A stretch of 64,000 nt of DNA, taken from the NCBI GenBank assembly GCA_035621215.1, contig CP141729.1, positions 2,192,944 to 2,256,943 of the forward strand, given 5' to 3'. Shown piece after piece: positions 1 through 7,716 of this stretch; position 1 is the first letter of the stretch; every line of letters begins with the position of its first letter. The position numbers and the translations under genes were made by a program. Source of the stretch: Oscillospiraceae bacterium MB08-C2-2. Lineage in GTDB: Bacteria; Bacillota; Clostridia; Oscillospirales; Ruminococcaceae. The notes beneath the pieces were generated by a model. That model was not told the origin of the DNA, searched no databases, and was given only the letters and a program-made list of their open reading frames with translations.

Positions 1-330
1 GTCAACCACTGCTAAAGCCTGGGGGTAAGCCCTGAAAAAATCCAAGCAGTGGTCAATTTGATCCACACTGCCCAAAAAACCGCTGTAAATGCAGGTGAAC
101 TCCAGCTCCAGCCGCTTATAATGGGCAAGGGCAGGCTCCAGATAATCGGTGAGATCCCGCATAGCCACCTCCCCGAAGCCCCCGGTATGGGTGGAGAGAA
201 CAGCGGTGGGAATAGGGCACACCTGCGCCCCCATAGCCGAAAGCACCGGCAGAATCACCGCCAGCGAGCACCGCCCAAAGCCGGATAAATCGTGGATAGC
301 CGCCACCCGGTGAAAGCGCTGTGTTTCCAT
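1..330 (-). CDS. Pyridoxal/pyridoxamine kinase, N-terminal part (runs off window)
   Basis: The reverse strand from an ATG at 330 reads as the start of a PdxY/ThiD-type vitamin B6 kinase: METQRFHRVAAIHDLSGFG, then an alternating hydrophobic region containing SAMGAQVCPIPTAVLSTHTG. The HDLSGFG and PTAVLSTHTG stretches are typical of the ribokinase-fold pyridoxamine kinases, which phosphorylate B6 vitamers with ATP in the cytosol. A strong AGGAGG Shine-Dalgarno lies just upstream of the ATG (337-342). The 110 visible codons contain no stop and reach the first base of the window, so the active site and the rest of the protein lie outside. The family call is good; the exact substrate (pyridoxal, pyridoxamine or hydroxymethylpyrimidine) cannot be decided from this part. 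Confidence 0.8.
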   Translation of the reverse strand, partial: METQRFHRVAAIHDLSGFGRCSLAVILPVLSAMGAQVCPIPTAVLSTHTGGFGEVAMRDLTDYLEPALAHYKRLELEFTCIYSGFLGSVDQIDHCLDFFRAYPQALAVVD

Positions 331-577
331 AGTTTTCCTCCTGCATTAATCCGCCGCTTTGCGTACGGTTTGCAAAAAATGCATCTCTTTTTTAAAATTT
401 TGCAGTCAAATTAAATGGCAGCTTAACCCAACAATGTGAAAAGCTTCTTTAATAGAGGAGCTTTTCCATTTCTGCCAAATTCTTTTTGGTGTTATTGCCT
501 GCTCCGGCGGTCAAACTAATGATGCGACCTAAGGTAAGAATTTGCAACCCATTATCAATCAACAGGAGGCCACCTAA

Positions 578-769
578 ATGAATCGCAGAACAACCACCGC
601 TATCACCACCGCCGCCGTTGGCATGGCAGTCGGAACCGCCGCCTACATGCTGGTTTCTGGCGATAAAGCCAACGCCAAGGCCCGCACCCGCAGAATTAAG
701 CGAACAACCGGCAAGGCTCTTCGCCAAGTGGGGGATTTTATCGATAACGTTTCCTACATGATGCGCTAA
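578..769 (+). CDS. Small YtxH-like membrane-anchored protein (63 aa)
   Basis: A 63-residue protein with an AGGAGG ribosome-binding site about 9 bases before its ATG. Residues 8-27 form one Ala/Gly/Val-rich hydrophobic segment (ITTAAVGMAVGTAAYMLV), followed by a basic tail with many Lys/Arg (KARTRRIKRTTGKALRQ) and a short hydrophobic end. The layout, one N-terminal membrane segment plus a basic cytosolic helix, resembles YtxH-type proteins common in Bacillota, but it is too short for a firm family call. No function is known. It is monocistronic: the pyridoxamine kinase diverges upstream and the Nudix gene converges downstream. Confidence 0.65.
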   Translation: MNRRTTTAITTAAVGMAVGTAAYMLVSGDKANAKARTRRIKRTTGKALRQVGDFIDNVSYMMR

Positions 770-944
770 GCTTTTTCACCGTTTGAGAAAGCAAGCCCAG
801 CCATGTTTGAGCAAAAGCACCACTCTGAAGCTGTGCCGCCCCTGCAAGTGCAGCGGCCAAAGCACAGGATCTCTGCCGCCTCAGGCTCACACCTTGGGCC
901 AAGCCCCCGCCGGGAGCTTGCCGCCCAAAGGAGCCGGCGCAGGA

Positions 945-1403
945 TCAGTTCAGGGTGGTGCTTTTCTTTGCGGCCAAAGGGGAATCCCCCGAAGCCCTGC
1001 GGGCAATGTGCCGCTTTGCATTGCGAATCAGGATACGGTCGTTATCATAGGTAAGATACCGGTTCACTTTTTCAAGATCAACCCAGCGAATCTCGCTGAT
1101 TTCTTCTTCCTGACGCTTGGTTCGGCTATCTTGGGCAAAGCCCAGAAAATAGATAACCTCCTTGCTCACATGGGGGCGAGGCGAATAGGTAACCCGCTCC
1201 CGAAAGCCCTCTTGCAGCTCAATGGTCAGCCCGGTTTCCTCCTTGACCTCCCGAAGTGCTGTTTCCGGCTCGGTTTCTCCCTCTTCCACATGGCCCTTGG
1301 GAAAAGACCAGTGCCCTCCCAGCTTATGCTTTAAAATCAAAAGCTGTATTTTATCATCGGCCTTCCGGTAAACCAGCGCGCCGCATGATTTTTCCTTAAT
1401 CAA
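945..1403 (-). CDS. Nudix hydrolase (probable diadenosine tetraphosphatase type)
   Basis: A 152-residue Nudix protein with a complete Nudix box at about residues 37-59 (GHVEEGE, then REVKEETGL), matching Gx5Ex7REUxEExGU. The preceding HKLGGHWSFPKG stretch is typical of bis(5'-nucleosyl)-tetraphosphatase-like members, which cleave dinucleoside polyphosphates or other nucleoside diphosphate derivatives using Mg2+ bound by the box glutamates. Start choice: the reading frame is open to a TTG at 1421, but that codon abuts the GGGAGG motif. The TTG at 1403, ten bases past the motif, is the better start. A promoter-like sequence lies just upstream (1434-1461). The substrate is inferred from similarity only. 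Confidence 0.85.
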   Translation of the reverse strand: MIKEKSCGALVYRKADDKIQLLILKHKLGGHWSFPKGHVEEGETEPETALREVKEETGLTIELQEGFRERVTYSPRPHVSKEVIYFLGFAQDSRTKRQEEEISEIRWVDLEKVNRYLTYDNDRILIRNAKRHIARRASGDSPLAAKKSTTLN

Positions 1404-1433
1404 AACAAAAAAACCTCCCAAACGCTGCCTTTT

Positions 1434-1461
1434 AGTATAGTGGGACTGTTTTGCCCGGCAA
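1434..1461 (-). promoter_or_regulatory. Probable sigma-A promoter of the Nudix gene
   Basis: On the minus strand TTGCCG (-35) is followed 16 bases later by TATACT (-10), placing a transcript start about 25 bases before the TTG start at 1403. Confidence 0.55.
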
Positions 1462-1594
1462 GAACCCCCGGGCGATTGAACAATATTAAGGTATATTATA
1501 ACATTTTGCCCTTAAAAAGAAAAGCCCGCCCTTCTATCCCGCTGGAAATATTTCGTAAAGAACAACATTTTCATGCGGAAATTCGGGTTAGCGG

Positions 1595-1623
1595 TTGAAA
1601 ACCACTAAATATTTGGATATAAT
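1595..1623 (+). promoter_or_regulatory. Strong sigma-A promoter
   Basis: TTGAAA (1595-1600) and a perfect TATAAT (1618-1623) are separated by 17 bases. It would start RNA near 1630, just before a short hairpin-rich stretch that ends in an intrinsic terminator. Confidence 0.75.
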
Positions 1624-1629
1624 TACACC

Positions 1630-1771
1630 AAGGGGGCATGGCTATCCCCCGCAAACCACGAAGCAAGTGTACCCGCTTGCTTAAAAGAATGCTGTTTAAT
1701 AAAGAATCCCGGAGCTTCGGCTAACAAGGGATAGGGCGTTTGCCCTGTTCTTCCCGCTCCGGTTATTTTTT
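1630..1771 (+). ncRNA. Candidate small RNA or terminated leader upstream of proS
   Basis: Between the promoter at 1595-1623 and the terminator ending at 1771 there is no open reading frame of note, but there are consecutive stems: GGGGG(N9)CCCCC near 1634-1652, AAGCAAG/CTTGCTT near 1662-1683, and the terminator stem itself. This predicts an RNA of about 140 nt. It lacks the T-box sequence (UGGNACCGCG), a 6S-like closing stem and the SRP core motif, so I cannot assign it to a known family. It could be a free small RNA, or an attenuated leader whose read-through feeds proS. Confidence 0.5.
1709..1771 (+). terminator. Intrinsic terminator with long loop
   Basis: CCGGAGC (1709-1715) pairs with GCTCCGG (1756-1762) and is followed by TTATTTTTTA. 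The 40-base loop contains a second stem (AGGGC GTTT GCCCT). Confidence 0.7.
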
Positions 1772-1801
1772 AGCGCTCCATATCTAGTGTAATCTTTAAA
1801 A

Positions 1802-2068
1802 GGCATTCAATGCCTCGCTGGCTATGGAAAATACATCCGCAGAAAAATTAGGAGGCACCTTCATGGGGGTATCCAATACCCCCATGTACCCCCGGACTGC
1901 GCCTCAAAGGCGCAGAAGGCGGTATTCCGCCGTCGAAATGAATTCGACTGTGGAAGAATTACGAACTAAAAATTGCGGCTATTTAAAAAACTCAAGTTAT
2001 TCCTATAGGCACGGGCATTCAATGCCCCAAGACTATAGAAAATACATCCGCAGAAAAATTAGGAGGCA
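1802..2068 (+). repeat. Dispersed hairpin element, copy 1, with flanking direct repeats
   Basis: The core at 1863-1962 holds four consecutive stems: ATGGGGGTAT/ATACCCCCAT, CTGCGCCT/AGGCGCAG, GGCGG/CCGCC and GTCGAA/TTCGAC, ending in GGAAGAATTAC. An A/T-rich tail follows to about 2013. It is the same element as at 24836, 31738 and 43537. Host sequence on either side is duplicated: 1802-1857 and 2014-2068 share about 55 bases, the last 31 identical and including the proS Shine-Dalgarno AGGAGG. The element therefore sits in the proS leader between a decoy and the real ribosome-binding site. Confidence 0.85.
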
Positions 2069-2075
2069 AAAAACA

Positions 2076-3512
2076 ATGGCGGAACAAAAGAAAATGGTCG
2101 AGGCCATCACCCCCATGGAAGAAGATTTTGCACGGTGGTATACCGATGTAGTGAAGCAGGCGGAGCTGATTGATTATTCGTCTGTCCGGGGATGTGTGAT
2201 TCTGCGACCTTATGGCTACGCCATCTGGGAAAACATCCAAAAAATTATGGACGCCAAATTCAAGGCCACCGGCCACGAAAATGTCTATATGCCGATGCTG
2301 ATTCCCGAAAGCCTTCTGCAAAAAGAAAAAGATCATGTGGAGGGCTTTGCCCCCGAGGTTGCATGGGTTACCCATGGCGGCAGCACAAAGCTCACCGAGC
2401 GTTTGTGTGTTCGCCCCACTTCTGAGACTCTCTTCTGTGAGCATTATGCCCACATCATCAATTCCTATCGTGATCTGCCTAAGCTTTACAACCAGTGGTG
2501 CTCGGTTGTGCGGTGGGAAAAAACCACCCGTCCTTTCCTGCGCACCCTTGAATTTTTGTGGCAGGAAGGCCACACCATGCATGAAACCAAGGATGAGGCT
2601 GTGGCGGAAACCCTGCAAATGCTGGATATTTACGCCGACGTGTGCGAAACCCATCTTTCCATCCCGGTGCTCAAAGGCCGCAAAACCGACAAGGAAAAAT
2701 TTGCCGGAGCCGAGGCTACCTATACCATCGAGGCCATGATGCATGATGGCAAGGCCTTGCAGAGCGGCACCAGCCATTTCTTCGGCGATGGCTTCTCCCG
2801 TGCCTTCGGTATCACCTATCAGGGCCGGGATAACACCCAGCAGTATCCCTTCCAAACCTCTTGGGGTGTTTCCACCCGCATCATCGGTGCTATCATCATG
2901 ACCCACGGCGATGACAGCGGCTTGGTTCTGCCTCCCGCCATTGCCCCCATTCAGGTGGTCATTGTGCCGGTTGCCCAGCATAAGGAGGGCGTTCTGGATA
3001 CAGCCCGCCAGCTGGCTGAGCGTTTGAGCAAATTCTGCCGTGTCAAGCTGGATGACTCCGATAACTCCGCCGGTTGGAAATACGCCGAATACGAAGTCAA
3101 GGGCGTTCCCCTGCGCTTGGAAATCGGCCCCCGGGATATTGCAGAGGGCAAATGTGTGCTGGTTCGCCGGGATAATCGTGAAAAAACCTTTGTGCCTCTT
3201 GACCAGTTGGAAACCGCTATCCCCCAGATGCTGGAGGAGCTGGCCAAGGCACTCTTTGAAAAGGCGGCTCAGAACCGTGAAAACCGCACCTACAGCGCCG
3301 CTACTCTGGAGAAACTGATCAAGCTGAGCAACGAGAAAAGCGGCTATATCAAGGCCATGTGGTGCGGCGAAGAAGCCTGCGAAATGCGCTTGAAGGAAGA
3401 GGCCGGTGTTACCTCCCGCTGCATGCCCTTTGAGCAGGAAACTGTGGGTGAAACCTGTGTCTGCTGCGGAAAACCTGCCAAGAGCATGGTGGTCTGGGGC
3501 AAAGCCTATTAA
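2076..3512 (+). CDS. proS: Prolyl-tRNA synthetase, short (type without editing insert)
   Basis: Class II aminoacyl-tRNA synthetase that charges tRNA-Pro in the cytosol. The 478-residue length and the absence of an INS editing domain fit the compact archaeal/eukaryal-like ProRS found in many Clostridia. Visible motifs are motif 1 region GYAIWENIQ, motif 2 (CVRPTSE around residue 112-117, then [19 protein letters not shown]), QEGHT, and a C-terminal zinc-type cysteine set (WCGEEACE, then CVCCGKP). The reading frame is open upstream to 1824, but this only passes through the inserted repeat and a duplicated RBS. ATG 2076 follows the real AGGAGG (2061-2066) and gives the normal family N-terminus [18 protein letters not shown]. 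Confidence 0.97.
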   Translation: MAEQKKMVEAITPMEEDFARWYTDVVKQAELIDYSSVRGCVILRPYGYAIWENIQKIMDAKFKATGHENVYMPMLIPESLLQKEKDHVEGFAPEVAWVTHGGSTKLTERLCVRPTSETLFCEHYAHIINSYRDLPKLYNQWCSVVRWEKTTRPFLRTLEFLWQEGHTMHETKDEAVAETLQMLDIYADVCETHLSIPVLKGRKTDKEKFAGAEATYTIEAMMHDGKALQSGTSHFFGDGFSRAFGITYQGRDNTQQYPFQTSWGVSTRIIGAIIMTHGDDSGLVLPPAIAPIQVVIVPVAQHKEGVLDTARQLAERLSKFCRVKLDDSDNSAGWKYAEYEVKGVPLRLEIGPRDIAEGKCVLVRRDNREKTFVPLDQLETAIPQMLEELAKALFEKAAQNRENRTYSAATLEKLIKLSNEKSGYIKAMWCGEEACEMRLKEEAGVTSRCMPFEQETVGETCVCCGKPAKSMVVWGKAY

Positions 3513-3703
3513 TTGAGCCGCGACTGGATTCGACATTTTCTTACACCACCTTATGCTATGGTTTACCCGGTAATCCAAAGGCAGATTATAACTGATTAAC
3601 TTAAAAATATTTTAAGTTTAATGACAATATCCTTCATTCGTGTTTTGAATCGAAATTGCACAGCAGGCAACTGCCGGCATCAATAGAAAAGGGAGTATTA
3701 GCC

Positions 3704-4642
3704 ATGAAAACCTTGGATGTAGTCAGTTTTGGTGTTACAGTAGCAGACCTTTTGGTAAAAGGAGTTCCCGATACCCTGCTTCAAGAGGATGTTTCCCGGG
3801 CGGAGGATATGATTCTGAGTGTGGGAGGCGATGCTCTCAACCAAGCCTCCACTCTTGCACAGCTGGGTCATTCTGTCACACTGGTGGCCCGTTTAGGCAA
3901 AGATATTATCGGCCAGCATATTATCAACACCTGTGTTGAAAGAGGCATCACGCCCGGTTTTGCTGTCAAGGAAGGGCTGATCTCTCCTATTTCCATCGTT
4001 CTGATCAAGCCGGATGGTGACCGTTATTTTCTGGGCCGCAAGCTGGATAAGCTCAATGCCCGTGTCTGCTTTGAGGATATCGATCTGGAGCTGATCAAGC
4101 AGGCTCGTGCTGTCACACAGGGCAGTATGTTCACCAGCATGGATCTGGTTGGCGAAAACCTGAAAACTGTTTTCAAAACCGCTAAGGATTCCGGGGCTTT
4201 CACCATCAGTGACTTCCTCAACAAGCCCGGTGTCTCTTTGGAGGATGTGCGTGTGGCGATGCCCTACATAGATTACCTCCTGCCCAGTCTGGAAGAAGGC
4301 ACCTTCTATACTGGCGAAACAGACCCGGCCCGCATTGCCGATATCTTCCTGAATATGGGTGTGGGTACTGTAGGCGTTAAGCAAGGCGGCGATGGTGTCT
4401 ATCTCAAAAATGCCGATCTGGAAGTAACCGTTCCCTCTTACAAGGTGCCGGTGGTGGATACCACAGGTGCAGGCGATAACTTTGTAGCCGGCTTTATTTC
4501 CGGCCTGCTGGATGGCGAAGACCTGCTGAGCTGCGCCCGTCGGGGCAGTGCCTGCGGCGCCATCAATGTGGGTGAAGTGGGAGCCTCCGGTGCTGTGAAA
4601 AGCAAGCAGCAGGTTCTGGATTTCATGACTGCTCATGCATAA
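3704..4642 (+). CDS. PfkB-family sugar kinase, first of a tandem pair
   Basis: A 312-residue ribokinase/PfkB-fold kinase that would phosphorylate a sugar or nucleoside with ATP. The N-terminal signature region includes LSVGGDALNQASTLAQLG, and the C-terminal signature VVDTTGAGDNFVAGFISGL near residues 247-266 carries the catalytic Asp of DTTGAGDNF. The ATG at 3704 is preceded by GAAAAGGGAG. An earlier in-frame ATG (3656) adds 16 residues with no ribosome-binding site. The next gene (4871) is a clear paralogue. No transporter or sugar-specific enzyme is adjacent, so the substrate is unknown. An intrinsic terminator follows. Confidence 0.92.
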   Translation: MKTLDVVSFGVTVADLLVKGVPDTLLQEDVSRAEDMILSVGGDALNQASTLAQLGHSVTLVARLGKDIIGQHIINTCVERGITPGFAVKEGLISPISIVLIKPDGDRYFLGRKLDKLNARVCFEDIDLELIKQARAVTQGSMFTSMDLVGENLKTVFKTAKDSGAFTISDFLNKPGVSLEDVRVAMPYIDYLLPSLEEGTFYTGETDPARIADIFLNMGVGTVGVKQGGDGVYLKNADLEVTVPSYKVPVVDTTGAGDNFVAGFISGLLDGEDLLSCARRGSACGAINVGEVGASGAVKSKQQVLDFMTAHA

Positions 4643-4662
4643 GCGCTTCTGAATATTGTTTT

Positions 4663-4707
4663 ACAGCCGGTGCTGCGGGATGCTTTCTGCGGGCCGGCTG
4701 TTTTTAT
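4663..4707 (+). terminator. Intrinsic terminator after first PfkB gene
   Basis: ACAGCCGG (4663-4670) pairs with CCGGCTGT (4694-4701), followed by TTTTATT. Confidence 0.8.
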
Positions 4708-4785
4708 TCCCTTATCGCCAAATAACGCTTTGCGTTTCGGGTCAGATGTCTCAATTCCGGGGGAGAAATCTGTGCTCTATGCCCA

Positions 4786-4815
4786 TTGTTCCTGTCGTTG
4801 AGGCTATGCTATACT
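4786..4815 (+). promoter_or_regulatory. Probable promoter of second PfkB gene
   Basis: TTGTTC (4786-4791), 18-base spacer, TATACT (4810-4815), about 55 bases before the start codon. With the upstream terminator this suggests that the two kinases are transcribed separately. Confidence 0.55.
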
Positions 4816-4870
4816 GAAATTAACAGCTTTTTCCGACGGCAAATTAACCTCAGAAAAGGAAGTGGCTTAG

Positions 4871-5812
4871 ATGAAAAAGATCGATGCGGTTTGCTTTGGG
4901 CTGGCGGTTACCGATTTGCTCATTACCGGCTTTAACTCGGAGGTGGTGTTTTCAGGCGACCTGACCCGCATGGAGGGCATGGAACTGAGCGTGGGCGGAG
5001 ATGCTCTCAACGAGGCCAGCGTGCTGGCAAGCCTTGGCTACGGTGTTTCGCTTATGTCCCGGCTGGGGGATGATTTGTTTGCCCGCCATGTTGTGGAAAC
5101 CATAGAGAAGCGGGGCGTTCAGAACGGCATGGCAATACAGCCGGGGCAGCATACCGGCTTGAGCATTGTGCTCATCCGCCCCGATGGCCAGCGGCATTTT
5201 GCGGTTCGCAAGTGGGATGAAACGCTGGCAGTTACCCATGCTGAGGATTTGGATATGGAGCTGATTGAGCAGGCAAAGGTGGTTTCTTACGGCAGCCTGT
5301 TTACCTCCGGCGATTTGGATAGCGAAAAGCTGGTGCCCATTTTACGCAAAGCACAGCAGGCCGGGACCATAACCTGTGCGGATATAATGATGGAGCTGGG
5401 GGCCTCATTGGAGCAGGTTGAAAAGGCTCTGCCCTATTTGGATTACATGCTGCCCAGCCTTGAGGAGGCGGCTTATTATACCGGGCAAGAAACGCCCTCC
5501 CAAATGGCGCAGGTTCTGCTGGAAAAGGGCGTGGGCACTGTGATCATCAAAATGGGCGGCGAGGGCGTGTTTGTTAAAAATACCGAGTTGGAGGTTACTC
5601 TGCCTGCCTTTGCGGTTCCTGTGGTGGATACCACTGGTGCCGGGGATAACTTTGTGGCGGGCTTTATTTCCGGCCTCATTGATGATCTCCCCCTGCTGGA
5701 ATGTGTGCGCCGGGGCAATGGATGCGGTGCCATTTCGGTGCAGCAGGTGGGGGCTTCGGCGGCGGTGAAGAGCAAACAGCAGCTGCTGGATTTTCTGGCT
5801 GCTCATGCATAG
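4871..5812 (+). CDS. PfkB-family sugar kinase, second of a tandem pair
   Basis: A 313-residue PfkB/ribokinase-fold kinase, closely similar along its whole length to the protein at 3704-4642 (shared LSVGGDALNxAS, YLDYMLPSLEE/YIDYLLPSLEE, PVVDTTGAGDNFVAGFISGL, and the ending KSKQQxLDFxxAHA). The catalytic DTTGAGDNF motif is intact, so both copies should be active. AAAGGAAG precedes the ATG. The pair arose by tandem duplication. Retention of separate promoters suggests different expression or substrate preference, but neither can be read from sequence. Confidence 0.92.
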   Translation: MKKIDAVCFGLAVTDLLITGFNSEVVFSGDLTRMEGMELSVGGDALNEASVLASLGYGVSLMSRLGDDLFARHVVETIEKRGVQNGMAIQPGQHTGLSIVLIRPDGQRHFAVRKWDETLAVTHAEDLDMELIEQAKVVSYGSLFTSGDLDSEKLVPILRKAQQAGTITCADIMMELGASLEQVEKALPYLDYMLPSLEEAAYYTGQETPSQMAQVLLEKGVGTVIIKMGGEGVFVKNTELEVTLPAFAVPVVDTTGAGDNFVAGFISGLIDDLPLLECVRRGNGCGAISVQQVGASAAVKSKQQLLDFLAAHA

Positions 5813-5899
5813 CCGCTCCATATACGCCGATTTCCCCCATTAAAAAGCGATCTCCCGGCAATCAGTATGCCGGGAAACCGCACTTTCATGGTTTGATTA

Positions 5900-6046
5900 T
5901 TACTTTCTGCGGAGCAGGTATTTGAGAAAGGCAAGGCTCCCTAAGAGATAAAACGCCGCCTCAAATAGAGCGGATGCAACAGAAAACACATAGGCCGCAT
6001 TCCCATTCAGCATAAGCATCCCCCATTCGTTTGGCTCCCACACCAT
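5900..6046 (-). CDS. Possible small membrane protein (48 aa)
   Basis: An open frame on the minus strand encodes a 48-residue peptide with a hydrophobic stretch NAAYVFSVASALFEAAFYLL and a basic end LKYLLRRK, the usual shape of a single-pass small membrane protein. No convincing Shine-Dalgarno precedes the first ATG; internal ATGs at codons 10 and 12 are preceded by GGGGG. It lies downstream of the TIM-barrel gene on the same strand (41-base gap). It may be real or a chance frame. Confidence 0.35.
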   Translation of the reverse strand: MVWEPNEWGMLMLNGNAAYVFSVASALFEAAFYLLGSLAFLKYLLRRK

Positions 6047-6086
6047 AGGCGGGTAAGCTGGTAAGAAGCGGAAACGCCTTCCTCCA

Positions 6087-6779
6087 CTATTTCTCCGGTG
6101 AGGGCTCGGGCTTTGTAATATCCCGGTAGCGGGCCATCATAGATTTAAACAGATCCCCTGTGGAGGGTGGTGTCCAAGTGATGGCATTGGCCCCGGCATT
6201 GACAGTATCCGCAATGGATTGCTCGGTTGGCCCGCCGGTGGCAATGATAATGGCACCTGGGTGCTGGCGGCGTATTTGATCCACCAGCCAAGGGGTTCTG
6301 GCAGCAGCCGACACATTGAGAATGCTGGCACCAGACTTGAGCCGATCCCCTACATTTTCGTATTCGCTGACTACTGTGACCACAATGGGGATATCCACCA
6401 CCTCTTTGATCTGCTCAAGGGTGCTGTTAGGAGTGGGAGAGTTCACTACAATGCCCATAGCGCCCTGAAATTCGGCATCGGAAGCAAGCTGCACCACACG
6501 GGAGCCGGTGGTGGTTCCGCCGCCCACCCCGCAAAATACAGGAATATCCGCCGCCAGCATGAGGGCATGGGTAATGATGGGCTGCGGGGTAAAGGGATAC
6601 ACTGCAATCACAGCATCGGCGTTGCAGTTGCGGATAATCGCCACATCTGTGGAAAACACGATGGATTTCAGCCGCTTTCCAAAAATACGGATTCCGCCGC
6701 ATTTATAGATTGCTTCCGGCATTTTTATCATGTGGCTGCGCAAAACGCCGCTGTATTCGGGAACAAATTTTTCCTGCAT
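6087..6779 (-). CDS. TIM-barrel protein of unknown activity (often annotated as hydrolase)
   Basis: A 230-residue protein with beta/alpha-barrel character: repeated hydrophobic strands ending in small loops (DAVIAVYPFTPQP, VFCGVGGGTT, GIVVNSPTPN, IPIVVTVVSE, GASILNVSAA, IIATGGPT, ANAITWTPP). The GVGGGTTTGSR and IIATGGPT loops look like phosphate-binding turns of TIM-barrel enzymes. Related clostridial proteins are annotated only as hydrolase, and I know of no verified reaction. The start is ATG 6779 with GGTGAG upstream. An internal Met (IKMPEAIY, about residue 17) is an alternative. It stands alone between two plus-strand genes. Confidence 0.75.
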   Translation of the reverse strand: MQEKFVPEYSGVLRSHMIKMPEAIYKCGGIRIFGKRLKSIVFSTDVAIIRNCNADAVIAVYPFTPQPIITHALMLAADIPVFCGVGGGTTTGSRVVQLASDAEFQGAMGIVVNSPTPNSTLEQIKEVVDIPIVVTVVSEYENVGDRLKSGASILNVSAAARTPWLVDQIRRQHPGAIIIATGGPTEQSIADTVNAGANAITWTPPSTGDLFKSMMARYRDITKPEPSPEK

Positions 6780-7133
6780 GATCGCTCACCAGCCCTTCCT
6801 AAAATTTTTGATATCAGTATATCAGCTTATTATCGGCCTTGTCCAGTAAAAAGGAAGGTGGGCTTTTTTAAATCTTTGTAACAAATTTTCAGAAAACTCC
6901 ACTTTTCCCAAAATTTGTGGTATACTGAATAAAATCTTACGCTTTAAAAAATCAGCGCTCTAAACAATGTATCCCACAGCCTTATAGGCTAAACTTTTAT
7001 TGTTTTGGCTGCTTTTGCCCCCTGCCTGTTTTCTTATATCTACCCACGGGCTCAGGTTGGTAAGGCCTACCCACCTTCCCACTTTTTTTAGGCCTTTGAA
7101 TACTATAATTCTGGAGAAGGAGTGATTGCTGCT
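6780..7133. other. Intergenic region, little recognised
   Basis: 354 bases between divergent genes. The only signals are an extended -10 (TGGTATACT, 6918-6926) and a TATAAT at 7104-7109, either of which could serve the flavoprotein gene. Neither has a good -35. No hairpin element or open frame of note. Confidence 0.4.
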
Positions 7134-7646
7134 ATGAAGGAATTCCAAAAAATAGATCCAAAAGAAATGCCGGGAAATGCAATCCAGCGCATTGGGGATG
7201 ATTGGATGCTCATCACCACCAAGCGAGGGGAAGAGATCAACACCATGACAGCCAATTGGGGCGGAATGGGCTTTTTATGGCATAAACCAGTGGTGTTTTT
7301 ATTTGTGCGCCCCCAGCGCTATACCCGTGAGTTTTTGGATGCCGGTGAGGAGTTTACCCTATCCTTTTATGATCGGAGCTTCCGCCCGCAGATGACCCTT
7401 TGCGGCAAACAATCCGGCCGCGATATCAACAAAGTGGAAGCCTGCCATTTTACCCCTCGCATGTTTGAGAATGCGCCTGCCTTTGAAGAAGCTGAAACGG
7501 TTATTGCCTGCCGCAAGCTTTTCTGCCAGGTTCAAACAGAGGAAAACTTTTTGGACCCAAGCCTGCTCACCAGCTTTTATCCCGATAAGGACTATCACCA
7601 TTTTTATGTGGCTGAAATTACCGGGGTTTATGTGGAGAAAAAATAA
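7134..7646 (+). CDS. Flavin reductase-like FMN-binding protein
   Basis: A 170-residue member of the flavin-reductase/flavoredoxin split-barrel family: QRIGDDWMLITTKRGEEINTMTANWGGMGFLWHKPVVFLFVRPQRYT is the usual FMN-phosphate region, and the later GKQSGRDINKVEACHF stretch is also characteristic. Such proteins bind FMN and transfer electrons in the cytosol; the partner cannot be inferred. The ATG at 7134 is 11 bases after AAGGAG. A GTG at 7122 abuts the Shine-Dalgarno and is unlikely. The gene lies 70 bases upstream of the Bax-inhibitor-1 gene, on the same strand. Confidence 0.88.
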   Translation: MKEFQKIDPKEMPGNAIQRIGDDWMLITTKRGEEINTMTANWGGMGFLWHKPVVFLFVRPQRYTREFLDAGEEFTLSFYDRSFRPQMTLCGKQSGRDINKVEACHFTPRMFENAPAFEEAETVIACRKLFCQVQTEENFLDPSLLTSFYPDKDYHHFYVAEITGVYVEKK

Positions 7647-7716
7647 TTTTTATTTGCCTTTTAAACCGGGCAAAAAATCTGTGTTATATATTCGTTTAAA
7701 AAGGAGCTTGTAAAGA

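Noticed and set aside
1630-1771. T-box leader for proS
   Set aside because: No UGGNACCGCG sequence, no AGUA or GNUG boxes visible; a plain terminator stem instead.
1824-2075. N-terminal extension of ProRS by 84 codons
   Set aside because: It runs through the dispersed repeat and a duplicated RBS; the encoded residues have no family likeness and the normal start at 2076 has its own AGGAGG.
2019-3578. 519-codon open frame antisense to proS
   Set aside because: Shadow of codon bias in proS. The translation is low in recognisable motifs and proS is unmistakable.
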